Below, piece after piece: positions 45,391 through 54,354 of a stretch of 64,000 nucleotides of DNA. How positions within the stretch are numbered: position 1 is the stretch's first letter; each line of letters begins with the position of its first letter. The notes beneath the pieces were generated by a model. That model was given only the letters and a program-made list of their open reading frames with translations. It was not told the DNA's origin and searched no databases. The position numbers and the translations under genes were made by a program. The stretch comes from Glaciihabitans sp. GTDB taxonomy: Bacteria > Actinomycetota > Actinomycetes > Actinomycetales > Microbacteriaceae. The stretch is from positions 1-64,000 of the forward strand of contig JAODMF010000022.1 in the NCBI GenBank assembly GCA_025464095.1, given 5' to 3'.

Positions 45391-45407
45391 AATTAAGCCA
45401 GCTTTGC
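45367..45407. promoter_or_regulatory. Perfect 9-bp inverted repeat around the erpA -10 box
   Basis: GCAAAGCTG (45367-45375) is perfectly complementary to CAGCTTTGC (45399-45407). Between them lies TAGAAT (45388-45393), a good -10 box for the Fe-S gene that starts at 45424. It may be an operator for a dimeric regulator or, in RNA, a hairpin at the end of the peptidase message. Confidence 0.5.
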
Positions 45408-45423
45408 TTCGAAGGAGAGATTT

Positions 45424-45798
45424 ATGTCGCTAACCGACACCGCAACCATTGACGGCACCGTCGCGCCGGCCCACAACGTCGGACTGACCGAGACCGCCTC
45501 AGCCAAGGTTCGCAGCCTGTTGGAGCAGGAGGGTCGTGACGACCTCCGACTGCGCGTGGCCGTGCAGCCCGGTGGCTGCTCCGGACTCATTTACCAGCTC
45601 TACTTCGATGAGCGCACCCTCGACGGTGACGCCACGGTCGGGTTCGGCGACGGAGTAGAAGTGGTCGTGGACAAGATGAGCGTTCCGTACCTGGACGGCG
45701 CCTCCATCGACTTCGAAGACACGATCCAGAAGCAGGGATTCACCATCGACAACCCCAACGCATCGGGCAGCTGCGCATGTGGAGACAGCTTCCACTAG
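45424..45798 (+). CDS. erpA: Iron-sulfur cluster insertion protein (ErpA/HesB/IscA family)
   Basis: A-type carrier that delivers Fe-S clusters to target proteins. 124 residues: GLTETASAKVRSLLEQEGRD, the first ligand cysteine in VQPGGCSGLIYQLYFD and the C-terminal pair in SGSCACGDSFH, giving the family's three cysteines. The ATG has a strong GAAGGAGAG site. It directly precedes the cytochrome oxidase genes, as the homologous gene does in other actinobacteria, though a terminator separates them. Confidence 0.92.
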   Translation: MSLTDTATIDGTVAPAHNVGLTETASAKVRSLLEQEGRDDLRLRVAVQPGGCSGLIYQLYFDERTLDGDATVGFGDGVEVVVDKMSVPYLDGASIDFEDTIQKQGFTIDNPNASGSCACGDSFH

Positions 45799-45830
45799 GC
45801 ACTTTTCTCCCCGCAGTACCCCGCGAGCGT

Positions 45831-45859
45831 AAAGGCCGCACCGAAATGGTGCGGCCTTT
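45831..45859 (+). terminator. Hairpin terminator after erpA
   Basis: Perfect 12-base stem AAAGGCCGCACC / GGTGCGGCCTTT with loop GAAAT. The T-rich end of the stem gives the tract on the + strand and, by symmetry, on the other strand. Confidence 0.88.
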
Positions 45860-45904
45860 CGTCGTCTCACCCGGCGCGGTCGGCGGGGGACCCTCGCGTC
45901 GGGT

Positions 45905-45912
45905 TATAGACT
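45905..45912 (+). promoter_or_regulatory. Probable -10 region of the ctaC operon
   Basis: TATAGACT contains two overlapping -10-like hexamers about 40 bases upstream of the ctaC GTG; CGAGAGGT near the gene is the ribosome site. Confidence 0.4.
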
Positions 45913-45951
45913 GGCTGCGAACCAATTTCCGCAAGCTCCGAGAGGTCACAG

Positions 45952-46833
45952 GTGCGCTCTAACCGCCGTCTTCGTTGGGTGATTGTGCCCCTCGCGGCCG
46001 TAATCGCTGTCGTTCTCGCGGGCTGTTCTCCGCAGCAGCTGACCGGCTTCCTTCCCACCACCCCGGGAACCACAAACCACGTGAATGAGGTCATCGGCCT
46101 CTGGAACACGTCGTGGCTTGTTCTCATCGGCGTGGGCATCCTCACCTGGGGGCTTATCATCTGGGCAGCGGTGGTGTACCGCCGTCGCGCGGGCCAGACC
46201 GGCCTCCCGGTTCAGCTGCGCTACAACCTGCCGATCGAGATTTTCTACACGGTCGTTCCGCTGATCCTCGTTCTCGGGTTCTTCGCGTTCACCGCCCGCG
46301 ATCAGACAAGCATCGAGCAGCCGTTCGCATCCAAGCCGGACGTACAGATCGACGTGTATGGCAAGCGTTGGGCGTGGGACTTCAACTACGTCAATGAGAA
46401 CGTGTTCACCCAGGGCGTCCAGGCGCAGGCCCGAATCGACAAGAACCTGAAGATCAGCGACACGCTGCCGGTGCTCTACCTGCCGGTGAACAAGAAGGTC
46501 GAAATCACGGTGCAGTCCCGTGACGTCGCGCACTCGTTCTGGATCGTCAACTTCCTGTACAAGAAAGACCTGATCCCGGGCAAGACGAACTACATGTACT
46601 TCATCCCGGAGAAGATCGGCACGTACCAGGGCAAGTGCGCCGAGATGTGCGGCGAGTACCACGCCGACATGCTCTTCCAGGTGAAAGTCGTCTCGGATGC
46701 GGACTACCAGGCCTACATCCAGTCCCTCGCCGCTACCGGCCAGAACACCGGCCAGGTGGGCGCGGACTACAACACGAACTCCAACCTCCCGGGCAATGGG
46801 GCAATCAACAACGAACAGGGCGCCGGAAAATGA
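45952..46833 (+). CDS. ctaC: Cytochrome c oxidase subunit II (lipoprotein)
   Basis: Carries the CuA centre that receives electrons for the aa3 oxidase. 293 residues: lipoprotein signal with lipobox VLAGC (lipidated Cys25), two membrane helices, then a cupredoxin domain with DVAHSFW and the CuA motif CAEMCGEYH (Cys229 and Cys233). The signal peptidase for it, lspA, is also in the window. The gene overlaps ctaD by four bases (ATGA). Confidence 0.95.
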   Translation: MRSNRRLRWVIVPLAAVIAVVLAGCSPQQLTGFLPTTPGTTNHVNEVIGLWNTSWLVLIGVGILTWGLIIWAAVVYRRRAGQTGLPVQLRYNLPIEIFYTVVPLILVLGFFAFTARDQTSIEQPFASKPDVQIDVYGKRWAWDFNYVNENVFTQGVQAQARIDKNLKISDTLPVLYLPVNKKVEITVQSRDVAHSFWIVNFLYKKDLIPGKTNYMYFIPEKIGTYQGKCAEMCGEYHADMLFQVKVVSDADYQAYIQSLAATGQNTGQVGADYNTNSNLPGNGAINNEQGAGK

Positions 46834-48572
46834 CGACAACGGTTAATCGTCCAACCATCGGTGGCACGGGCGCGAGCACAACGCTCGGAGCGCGCAAGGT
46901 CGACCGCAAGGGCAACGTCTTCGTCAGCTGGATGACCTCCACCGACCACAAGACCATCGGGTACCTGTACCTGATCACCTCCTTCATCTACTTCTGCCTC
47001 GGTGGCGTGATGGCACTCGTCATCCGTGCGGAACTGTTCACGCCCGGGCTCGACGTCGTGCAGACGAACGAGCAGTACAACCAGCTCTTCACGATGCACG
47101 GCACGATCATGCTGCTCATGTTCGCGACCCCGTTGTTCGCCGGCTTCGTCAACGTACTGATGCCGCTGCAGATCGGGGCGCCGGACGTCGCATTCCCGCG
47201 ACTCAACGCGCTCGCCTACTGGCTCTTCAGCATCGGTTCGCTTATCGCCGTCGGTGGGTTCCTGACGCCACAGGGAGCGGCATCCTTCGGCTGGACCGCA
47301 TACGCTCCGCTCTCGAGCACGACATTCACGCCCGGTCTCGGCGGTAACCTCTGGGTCTTCGGCCTCGCGATGAGCGGATTCGGAACCATCCTCGGTGCCG
47401 TCAACTTCATCACCACGATCATCACCATGCGCGCGCCCGGCATGACGATGTTCCGGATGCCGATCTTCACCTGGAACGCGCTCGTCACCTCGATTCTCGT
47501 GCTCATGGCGTTCCCGGTCCTGGCGGCCGCGCTGCTCGCACTCGGCGCCGATCGAACGTTCGGCGCGCACATCTACGACGCTGCCAACGGCGGTGCCCTG
47601 CTCTGGCAGCACCTGTTCTGGTTCTTCGGGCATCCTGAGGTCTACATCATCGCCCTGCCGTTCTTCGGCATCATTTCTGAAGTGCTGCCGGTCTTCAGCC
47701 GCAAGCCGATCTTCGGCTACAAGACGCTGATCTACGCGACGATCGCGATTGCCGCGCTGTCCATCACCGTCTGGGCGCACCACATGTACGTCACCGGATC
47801 GGTGCTGTTGCCGTTCTTCTCGCTGATGACCATGCTCATCGCGGTGCCAACCGGTGTGAAGATCTTCAACTGGGTCGGCACGATGTGGCGGGGGTCAGTG
47901 ACCTTCGAGACGCCGATGATCTGGGCGATCGGCTTCCTCATCACCTTCACGTTCGGCGGCCTCACCGGCGTCATCCTCGCGTCGCCGCCGCTGGACTTCC
48001 ACGTGTCGGACACCTACTTCGTCGTCGCGCACTTCCACTACGTCGTCTTCGGCACCGTCGTCTTCGCCATGTTCAGCGGCTTCTATTTCTGGTGGCCGAA
48101 GTGGACCGGCAAGATGCTCAACGAGCGGCTCGGAAAGATCCACTTCTGGCTCTTGTTCATCGGGTTCCACACGACGTTCCTCATCCAGCACTGGATCGGT
48201 GTGGAAGGTATGCCGCGGCGTTACGCGAGCTACCTGCCCGAGGATGGTGTCACCTGGATGAACCAGGTGTCGACCGTCGGCGCCATGATCCTCGGCGTCT
48301 CGATCCTGCCGTTCCTCTACAACGTCTACATCACTGCCCGGCGTGCACCGAAGGTGACGGTCAACGACCCCTGGGGTTACGGACGATCGCTCGAGTGGGC
48401 CACATCGTGCCCGCCGCCGCGGCACAACTTCACGTCGATCCCGCGCATCCGTTCGGAGGCGCCCGCGTTCGACCTTCACCACCCGGAAGCGGTTATTCCA
48501 ACCGGGGTGGGACCGTTGAAGGATGCCCCCGACGCACCCGTATACGACCGCGCCGACCAAGAGGTGAAGTAA
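46830..48572 (+). CDS. ctaD: Cytochrome c oxidase subunit I
   Basis: Catalytic subunit of the aa3-type oxidase with heme a and the heme a3-CuB site; it pumps protons. 580 residues and about twelve membrane helices: [20 protein letters not shown] carries a heme a His; [15 protein letters not shown] carries the CuB His and the His-Tyr crosslink pair; HHMYVTG and [11 protein letters not shown] contain further ligands. ATG at 46830 overlaps the ctaC stop. Confidence 0.97.
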   Translation: MTTTVNRPTIGGTGASTTLGARKVDRKGNVFVSWMTSTDHKTIGYLYLITSFIYFCLGGVMALVIRAELFTPGLDVVQTNEQYNQLFTMHGTIMLLMFATPLFAGFVNVLMPLQIGAPDVAFPRLNALAYWLFSIGSLIAVGGFLTPQGAASFGWTAYAPLSSTTFTPGLGGNLWVFGLAMSGFGTILGAVNFITTIITMRAPGMTMFRMPIFTWNALVTSILVLMAFPVLAAALLALGADRTFGAHIYDAANGGALLWQHLFWFFGHPEVYIIALPFFGIISEVLPVFSRKPIFGYKTLIYATIAIAALSITVWAHHMYVTGSVLLPFFSLMTMLIAVPTGVKIFNWVGTMWRGSVTFETPMIWAIGFLITFTFGGLTGVILASPPLDFHVSDTYFVVAHFHYVVFGTVVFAMFSGFYFWWPKWTGKMLNERLGKIHFWLLFIGFHTTFLIQHWIGVEGMPRRYASYLPEDGVTWMNQVSTVGAMILGVSILPFLYNVYITARRAPKVTVNDPWGYGRSLEWATSCPPPRHNFTSIPRIRSEAPAFDLHHPEAVIPTGVGPLKDAPDAPVYDRADQEVK

Positions 48573-48575
48573 CCC

Positions 48576-49028
48576 ATGAGAGCAACCGTTCGCCTGTTCT
48601 GGATCCTGTCCATCTTCTCGTTCCTCCTCGCGACCGTATATACGATCTGGGCACTCTTCTTCAACACCGAGCTCGGTATCGCGACCAAGAACGGCGTCGC
48701 ATCCGTCGAGTGGGTGGGTAGCATCGGGCTCGCGCTGGTTGGCCTGCTCTGCGCGCTCATCGCGTTCTACGTGGGACGCACGCGCCAGGCCCAGGGCGGC
48801 TTCGAGCTGCCCGAAGACCGCCTGGATGCCAACATCGACGACGGTGACGCCGAGCAGGGCTTCTTCAGCCCCTGGAGCTGGTGGCCGCTCATGCTGGGCA
48901 TCTCTGCCGGACTCGTCTTCCTGGGACTCGCGATCGGGTTCTGGATCTGCTTCATCGGCATCCCGTTCGCCGTCGTGTCAATCGTCGGGCTGATCTACGA
49001 GTACCACCGCGGGTACTTCGCGCACTGA
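48576..49028 (+). CDS. ctaF: Cytochrome c oxidase subunit IV (actinobacterial CtaF)
   Basis: Small structural subunit of the actinobacterial bc1-aa3 supercomplex. 150 residues with four membrane helices in two pairs (about 8-30, 46-64, and 100-140) and the actinobacterial block GFFSPWSWWPLMLGISAGLV near the centre. It starts three bases after the ctaD stop and is the last gene of the operon. The following 1 kb contains repeats and no gene. Confidence 0.93.
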   Translation: MRATVRLFWILSIFSFLLATVYTIWALFFNTELGIATKNGVASVEWVGSIGLALVGLLCALIAFYVGRTRQAQGGFELPEDRLDANIDDGDAEQGFFSPWSWWPLMLGISAGLVFLGLAIGFWICFIGIPFAVVSIVGLIYEYHRGYFAH

Positions 49029-49043
49029 CGCGGTGCTGTAACT

Positions 49044-49705
49044 GCGCTTCCGTTCCCCTTCGTGACGAATGTGCCCGGGCGCCCGGGCACATTCGTCTCG
49101 GGAGGGAACATCCGCTGAGCGCTCGTCCGCGCGGGTTCGCCCGGCTCGGTGTGCGTGCGCGCCCTCGGAGCATGCGGCACACAGGCTCGGGAACCCGCAG
49201 TCGCGGGGCTCGGGAACTCGCAGTCGCGGCGTGCCGGGTGCCGGGAGGCTCTGGGTGCGGGAAGCGTGCGGCATACAGGCTCGGGGCCCGGGGCCCGGGG
49301 CACGCACGGCTCGGCGGCACGCGGGTGGTCGGCTCCCTCCCGACCTCTCTGCGCTTGTGTTCCCGTTTGGGACGAATGTGCCCGGGCGCCCGGTCACATT
49401 CGTCTCGGGAGGGAACATCCGCTGAACGCTCGTCCGCGGGCTCGCCCGGTTCGGGGTGCCGGGGAGCACGCAGCCTCGGGAGCTTCCGGCACACAGGCTC
49501 GCGAGCGCGCAGTCGCGTGGTGCCGGGAGCCTGGAGGCTCGGGGTGCGGGAAACTTGCGGCATACAGGCTCGGGCTTGGGGCGCGCACGGCTCGGCGGGT
49601 CGCGGGCGGTTGGGTCGCTCGAGACCGGCTGCGGCGCTTCTGTTCCTGTTTGGGGCGAATGTGCCCGGGCGCCCGTGCACAGTTGTTCCGGGAGGGAACA
49701 TGTGC
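49044..49705. repeat. Tandem duplication of a ~300-bp unit with terminal palindromes
   Basis: The block beginning GCGCTT...GTTCC at 49044 recurs at 49351 and partly at 49634 (spacings 307 and 283 bases). Each copy carries a palindrome with GAATGTGCCCGGGCGCCC, then GGGAGGGAACAT, then diverged segments with CATACAGGCTCGGG and CGCAGTCGCG sub-repeats. Several stop-free frames cross it, but they have Arg/Pro/Ala-rich repetitive composition and no family resemblance, so I treat it as non-coding. Confidence 0.85.
49064..49097. terminator. Perfect 34-bp palindrome after ctaF
   Basis: GACGAATGTGCCCGGGC is followed directly by its exact reverse complement, making 17-base arms with no spacer. It lies 35 bases after the ctaF stop and could form a very stable RNA hairpin in either direction. 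Diverged copies lie at 49371-49404 (one mismatch) and 49654-49687. There is no T tract, so factor-independent termination is uncertain. Confidence 0.6.
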
Positions 49706-49772
49706 GGTGGCAAAAGGGCGGCAGTAGTGGTGGCTGATGGCGGCGGCCGCAGCCCGTCGCGACACGACGCAC

Positions 49773-49805
49773 AAAGCCGGGCTGCCCGAAGGACAGCCCG
49801 GCTTT
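49773..49805. terminator. Bidirectional hairpin terminator between ctaF and qcrB
   Basis: Perfect 12-base stem AAAGCCGGGCTG / CAGCCCGGCTTT with a nine-base loop. The A-run at one end and T-run at the other make it usable from either side of the convergent gap. Confidence 0.85.
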
Positions 49806-50016
49806 GGCGAATCACGCCCTAGGCATCACGCCTAACACATCGCGCCCGAGGCACCACGCCCGAGGCACCACGCTCAAGGCACCGCGCTCAAGGCACCACG
49901 CGCAACGATCACGCCCGAGGGCATCACACCGTGAGCTTCGCGCCCCACGCCCCACGCCTGAGCATCACGCCCCGAGGGGATCACGCCTTAGGCATCACGC
50001 CCGAGGGCATCGCGCG
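49806..50016. repeat. Degenerate ~15-bp tandem array up to the qcrB stop codon
   Basis: About a dozen units of the type AGGCATCACGCCCG or AGGCACCACGCCCG fill the 210 bases next to the qcrB stop at 50017. Unit length varies from 14 to 17 and sequence is eroded, suggesting an older array than those after dnaE or pyrD. No gene is present. Confidence 0.85.
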
Positions 50017-51684
50017 CTAGTGCCCGATCGCACCGTGCGCGCCCGCGTCGCCCTCGAGCGCACCGTGCGCGTCCCCGTGGGCCGCGGCAAGTTCGGTTCG
50101 CGATACCGGCGCGATGCGGTCCTCGAAGAACCAGTTGGACAATCCGGCACGCACGCGCTGGGCAACGGTGATCTCGCCCTTCGCGTTCGGGCGAACCATG
50201 AGCGGCTGGTAATCCTCGAAGCTGATGAGGCGCCAACGCTCGTACGGGTCGAGCTGCTCGTGCACTTCGATGTACTCGCCACCGGGCAGGCGCACGATCC
50301 GTCCGCTCTCGTAGCCGTGCAGCGCGATCTCGCGGTCCTTCTTCATCAGGCCGATGCAGATCCGCTTCGTGACGAAGTAGGCAATGATCGGGCCGACGAT
50401 GAGCAGGATCTGCAGCGTCGTGATGACGCCCTCGATGCTGATCAGGAAGTGGGTGGCGATGAGGTCGGAGCTGGCCGCCCCCCACAGCACCGCGTAGAAG
50501 GTGACGCCGGCAGCGCCGATCGCGGTGCGGGTGGGCGCGTTGCGCGGCCGGTCAGCGATGTGGTGCTCGCGCTTGTCGCCCGTGACCCATGCCTCGAGGA
50601 ACGGGTAGAACATCACCACGACGATGAACAGTCCGAGCACGACGACGGGCAGGAAGATGTTGAGCGAGAACGTGTACGGTCCCCACAGCCACTCGAGGTG
50701 GGGCGGGACGAGACGCAGCGCACCATCCGCGAATCCGATGTACCAGTCAGGCTGGGTTCCCGCGGAGACAGGGGAGGGGTCGTACGGACCGTAGGTCCAA
50801 ATCGGGTTGATCGTGAAGAGCGAAGCGATCAGGGCGATCACGCCGAAGATGATGAAGAAGAATCCACCGGCCTTCGCAGCGAAGGTCGGCATGATCGGAA
50901 CACCGACGACGTTGTTGTTCGTCTTGCCGGGGCCGGCGAACTGCGTGTGCTTGTTGATGACGAGCAGCACCAGGTGGATGCCCAGCGCGGCGACGAGAAT
51001 GGCCGGCAGCAGCAGAATGTGCAGCGTGAACAGCCGGGGAACGATGTCCGTGCCGGGGAACTGGCTCCCGAACAGCAAGTAGGAAATCCAGGTTCCCACG
51101 ATCGGGATGCCCTTGATCAGTCCGTCGATGATGCGCAGTCCGTTGCCGGAGAGCAGGTCATCCGGAAGCGAGTAGCCGGTGAAGCCCTCGGCCATCGCGA
51201 GGATGAAGAGGATGAAGCCGACGACCCAGTTGATCTCGCGGGGCTTGCGGAAGGCACCGGTGAAGTAGATCCGCAGCATGTGCAGGCCGATGGACGCGAT
51301 GAACAGCAGCGCGGCCCAGTGGTGGATCTGCCGCATGAGCAGGCCGCCGCGGATGTCGAAGGAAATGTCCAGCGTCGACTGCATGGCGTTGGACATCTCG
51401 ATGCCCTTGAGCGGCGCATACGAGCCGTCATAGATGACCGATGTCATGGATGCCTGGAAGAAGAACGTGAGGAACGTCCCCGACAGCAGGATGACGACGA
51501 AGCTGTAGAGCGCGACCTCGCCCAGCATGAAGGACCAGTGGTCGGGGAAGATCTTGCGCCCGAGTTCCTTGACGAGGCCGGAGATGCTGGTGCGCTCGTC
51601 GACGTAGTTGGCAGCCCACCCGGTGAATCGCGAGCCGCGGCTCTCCTCGACGGGTGCTGCGGGTGATCGAGTTGCAGTGGTCAA
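50017..51684 (-). CDS. qcrB: Cytochrome bc1 complex cytochrome b subunit
   Basis: Membrane quinol-oxidising subunit with hemes bL and bH. 555 residues and about nine membrane helices: the N-terminal half has HHWAALLFIASIGLHMLRIY with heme His ligands, GFTGYSLPDDLLSGNGLRII, and the actinobacterial C-terminal extension that is charged and ends with AHGDAHGALEGDAGAHGAIG repeats. TTG at 51684 overlaps the qcrA stop (TTGA) and has GGGAG upstream, so it is chosen; an in-frame TTG lies five codons earlier. Confidence 0.95.
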   Translation of the reverse strand: MTTATRSPAAPVEESRGSRFTGWAANYVDERTSISGLVKELGRKIFPDHWSFMLGEVALYSFVVILLSGTFLTFFFQASMTSVIYDGSYAPLKGIEMSNAMQSTLDISFDIRGGLLMRQIHHWAALLFIASIGLHMLRIYFTGAFRKPREINWVVGFILFILAMAEGFTGYSLPDDLLSGNGLRIIDGLIKGIPIVGTWISYLLFGSQFPGTDIVPRLFTLHILLLPAILVAALGIHLVLLVINKHTQFAGPGKTNNNVVGVPIMPTFAAKAGGFFFIIFGVIALIASLFTINPIWTYGPYDPSPVSAGTQPDWYIGFADGALRLVPPHLEWLWGPYTFSLNIFLPVVVLGLFIVVVMFYPFLEAWVTGDKREHHIADRPRNAPTRTAIGAAGVTFYAVLWGAASSDLIATHFLISIEGVITTLQILLIVGPIIAYFVTKRICIGLMKKDREIALHGYESGRIVRLPGGEYIEVHEQLDPYERWRLISFEDYQPLMVRPNAKGEITVAQRVRAGLSNWFFEDRIAPVSRTELAAAHGDAHGALEGDAGAHGAIGH

Positions 51685-52769
51685 AACTGACGCTCCCAAA
51701 AGCTGGGTCCTACTGGTTCGTGGAAGTCGCTGCGTGCGACGAGGTATCCCTCGCTGTCGATGGTGATCGGCAGCTGGGGAAGAGGTCGATTTGCCGGACC
51801 GAAAATGACCGCGGCCTCGTGGGTGATATCGAACTGCGACTGGTGGCAGGGGCAGAGCAGGTGGTGTGTCTGCTGCTCATACAGGGCCACCGGGCAACCG
51901 ACGTGGGTGCAGATCTTGGAGTACGCGACAATGCCGTCGTAGTTCCAGGTCTCGCGGCCCGCGGTTACGTGCAGGTCTTCGGGCTTCAGGCGCATGAGCA
52001 GCACTGCTGCCTTCGCCTTCTCTTCGAGCTTGTCGTCGAGTTCGTTGAGGCCCTCGGGAATGACGTGGAACGCCGAACCGATGGTGACATCCGACGCCTT
52101 GATGGGCGTACCGCTGGGGTCGCGCGTCAGGCGCGTTCCCTTCTTCCAAACGGTGTGCTGCAGCAGCGGGATCGGATCGGCGGCCGGCGCCAGGTCGCGG
52201 AACAGCACGACGGCAGGAATCGGGGTGAGCACGAGCGCACCGATCAGGCTGTTGCGGATGAGGCCGCGGCGAGTGAACCCGGACTCCTTGTTGCCGAGGG
52301 CGAAGATTTCGACAGCCTTGGCGCGAGTCGCATCTGTGCCGCGGGTTCCGTGGCGTTCCTCGACGAGCTCGATGTCGCTCATGAGCTGCTTGGCCCAGTG
52401 CACTGCACCGAGGCCGATTCCGAGCATGCCGAGTGCGATGCCGAGACCGAGCAGCAGGTTGTTCGTGCGAACCGACTCCATATCACCCGGCACGATCGGG
52501 AACGCCACGTAGGCGGCGACCGCGAAGATGCTGCCCACGATCGAGAGGTAGAACAGGAAGGTGACCTGCTTCTCGGCGCGCTTGTCTTTCTTCGGGTCGA
52601 GATCGGTCTGCCGCGGGCGGTGCGGTGGGAATCCCGGGTTCTCCATGAGGTCGTCCGTGAGAACGGCGATGCCTGAGTCGTGCGGCATCGCCTTCTCGAG
52701 CGATGAGCCGGCAGCGGTGTGATCGTCCACGGGCGAGCCGTCCGTCACACCGTCGTCGTGCTGTGCCAT
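51681..52769 (-). CDS. qcrA: Cytochrome bc1 complex Rieske iron-sulfur subunit
   Basis: Transfers electrons from quinol to cytochrome c1 through a 2Fe-2S cluster. 362 residues: a long N-terminus, three membrane helices (actinobacterial type, about 70-135 and near 195-215) and the Rieske domain with CTHVGC at 287-292 and CPCHQS at 306-311. Partners qcrC and qcrB flank it. Confidence 0.95.
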   Translation of the reverse strand: MAQHDDGVTDGSPVDDHTAAGSSLEKAMPHDSGIAVLTDDLMENPGFPPHRPRQTDLDPKKDKRAEKQVTFLFYLSIVGSIFAVAAYVAFPIVPGDMESVRTNNLLLGLGIALGMLGIGLGAVHWAKQLMSDIELVEERHGTRGTDATRAKAVEIFALGNKESGFTRRGLIRNSLIGALVLTPIPAVVLFRDLAPAADPIPLLQHTVWKKGTRLTRDPSGTPIKASDVTIGSAFHVIPEGLNELDDKLEEKAKAAVLLMRLKPEDLHVTAGRETWNYDGIVAYSKICTHVGCPVALYEQQTHHLLCPCHQSQFDITHEAAVIFGPANRPLPQLPITIDSEGYLVARSDFHEPVGPSFWERQF

Positions 52770-52815
52770 GAATTTCCCTTCAACTGCTGCGCTGCGTGTG
52801 ACATCCGGTTATTCG

Positions 52816-53622
52816 CTAGTTCGACTTCGCGGTGAGCCAGATGGTGATGCCGACAACCGTACCGAGGCCGAAGATCCAGATGAACAGACCCTCCGATACC
52901 GGGCCGAGGTTGCCGAGGTCATAGCCGCCGACGGAGGGCGTCTTGTCCAGGTACTTCAGGTACGTGATGATGTTCGCCTTGTCTTCGGGCGAGATGTTGT
53001 TGTCGTTGAAGACCGGCATGTTCTGCGGCCCGCTCACCATGGCGTCCCACACGTACTTCGCCGATACGCCGGAGAGGGACGGTGCGTACTTGCCCTCGGT
53101 GAGAGCGCCGCCGGCACCCGCGACGTTGTGGCACATCGCGCAGTTGATACGGAACAGCTCCGCACCCTTCGCCGGGTCATTGCTGGCGGTCAGCTGGGCC
53201 GCGGTCGGAGCAGCGGGGCCGGGCGCCTTCGAGGCGACGAAGGCCGCGAGGGCGTTGACCTGCGCGTCGGTGAACTGCGCGGGCTTCTGCGGCGCCTGCG
53301 GACCGGATGCAGCGAGCGGCATGCGGCCCGTGCCGACCTGGAACTGGGTGGCAGCAGCGCCGACGCCAAGCAGCGACGGACCGGTGCCCGAACCCTCGAG
53401 GTTCAGACCGTGGCAGGTCGCGCAGTTGGCTGCGTAGAGCTTTGCGCCCTCTTCGACAACCTGAGTCTTGACGACGGAACTGTCAGCCGTAGCGGATGAC
53501 GTGAACAGCGCGTAGGCGCCACCGGTCGACATGAGGCCGATGACGATCAGGGCGACCGACGCCAGGGGAGAACGGCGGCCGGCTGCGCGGGACTTGACGG
53601 GTGAGGAAGAATTCTTCGCCAT
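52816..53622 (-). CDS. qcrC: Diheme cytochrome c subunit of the bc1 complex
   Basis: Actinobacterial c1 subunit that passes electrons directly to the oxidase. 268 residues: N-terminal membrane segment (about 20-40), two heme c sites CATCH (67-71) and CAMCH (160-164), and a C-terminal helix GLFIWIFGLGTVVGITIWL. The two-heme form explains the absence of a separate soluble cytochrome c. Starts at ATG 53622, giving MAKNSSSPVKSRAAGRRS. Confidence 0.95.
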   Translation of the reverse strand: MAKNSSSPVKSRAAGRRSPLASVALIVIGLMSTGGAYALFTSSATADSSVVKTQVVEEGAKLYAANCATCHGLNLEGSGTGPSLLGVGAAATQFQVGTGRMPLAASGPQAPQKPAQFTDAQVNALAAFVASKAPGPAAPTAAQLTASNDPAKGAELFRINCAMCHNVAGAGGALTEGKYAPSLSGVSAKYVWDAMVSGPQNMPVFNDNNISPEDKANIITYLKYLDKTPSVGGYDLGNLGPVSEGLFIWIFGLGTVVGITIWLTAKSN

Positions 53623-53642
53623 GGGTTTCGAGGTTCCGCTTC

Positions 53643-54275
53643 TTATTTCAGGAGGTAGATGACGGCGAAGAGGCCGATCCACACGACGTCGACGAAATGC
53701 CAGTAGTAGGAGACGACGATTGCGCTCGACGCCTCTTTGTGGCCGAAGTTCTTGGCCGCGTATGCGCGACCAATCACAAGGAGGAAGGCGATGAGTCCGC
53801 CGGTGACGTGCAGGGCGTGGAAGCCGGTCGTCAGATAGAACGCTGAGCCGTATGCCGAGGAGTCGAGGCGAACGCCCTCGCTGACCAGCGTTGCGTACTC
53901 GAAGACCTGGCCGATAACGAAGAGGGCGCCCATGACGTAGGTCACGAAGAACCACTCGACCATGCCCCACTCGCTGATCTTCCAGCTCTTGCGCCGCGGC
54001 TGCAGTCGCTCGGCAGCGAAGACGCCGAACTGGCAGGTAAAGGACGAGGCGACGAGCACGCAGGTGTTGATACCGGCATAAACAACGTTCAGGTGCGGTG
54101 TCTGGGATGCCCACAGGTCGGGGGATACCGACCGAAGCGTGAAGTAGATGGCAAACAGGCCGGCGAAGAACATGACCTCGCTGCCCAGCCAGACGATCGT
54201 GCCGACCGCGACCACGCTCGGACGATTTACTACTACGGGGGCGCTCACTGGTCGCGCAACTGAGGTTGTCGTCAC
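53643..54275 (-). CDS. ctaE: Cytochrome c oxidase subunit III
   Basis: Structural subunit of the aa3 oxidase. 210 residues and five membrane helices: [58 protein letters not shown] and [23 protein letters not shown] at 54275 gives [13 protein letters not shown] as N-terminus. It heads the ctaE-qcrC-qcrA-qcrB operon and is divergent from trpD, matching the Rv2193-Rv2196/Rv2192c order of M. tuberculosis. Confidence 0.95.
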   Translation of the reverse strand: MTTTSVARPVSAPVVVNRPSVVAVGTIVWLGSEVMFFAGLFAIYFTLRSVSPDLWASQTPHLNVVYAGINTCVLVASSFTCQFGVFAAERLQPRRKSWKISEWGMVEWFFVTYVMGALFVIGQVFEYATLVSEGVRLDSSAYGSAFYLTTGFHALHVTGGLIAFLLVIGRAYAAKNFGHKEASSAIVVSYYWHFVDVVWIGLFAVIYLLK

Positions 54276-54281
54276 TTGTCC

Positions 54282-54287
54282 ATTATG
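54282..54287 (-). promoter_or_regulatory. -10 box of the ctaE-qcrCAB operon
   Basis: CATAAT on the minus strand ends six bases before the GTG of ctaE, suggesting a leaderless operon message. Confidence 0.5.
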
Positions 54288-54341
54288 GCTTATTGGGAGG
54301 GGCAATCAGGCCCATCCCGCGCCGGTCGTGGGACGGATGGC

Positions 54342-54347
54342 TAGGAT
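54342..54347 (+). promoter_or_regulatory. -10 box of trpD, leaderless
   Basis: TAGGAT ends seven bases before the trpD ATG at 54355, with no ribosome site. No leader peptide or attenuator is visible. Confidence 0.55.
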
Positions 54348-54354
54348 TTCGAGC

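Noticed and set aside
49029..49822. Long stop-free frames across the ctaF-qcrB gap as candidate proteins
   Set aside because: Several frames on both strands are open because the sequence is very GC-rich and repetitive. Their Arg/Pro/Ala-rich products simply mirror the DNA repeats, have no family features and no ribosome sites.
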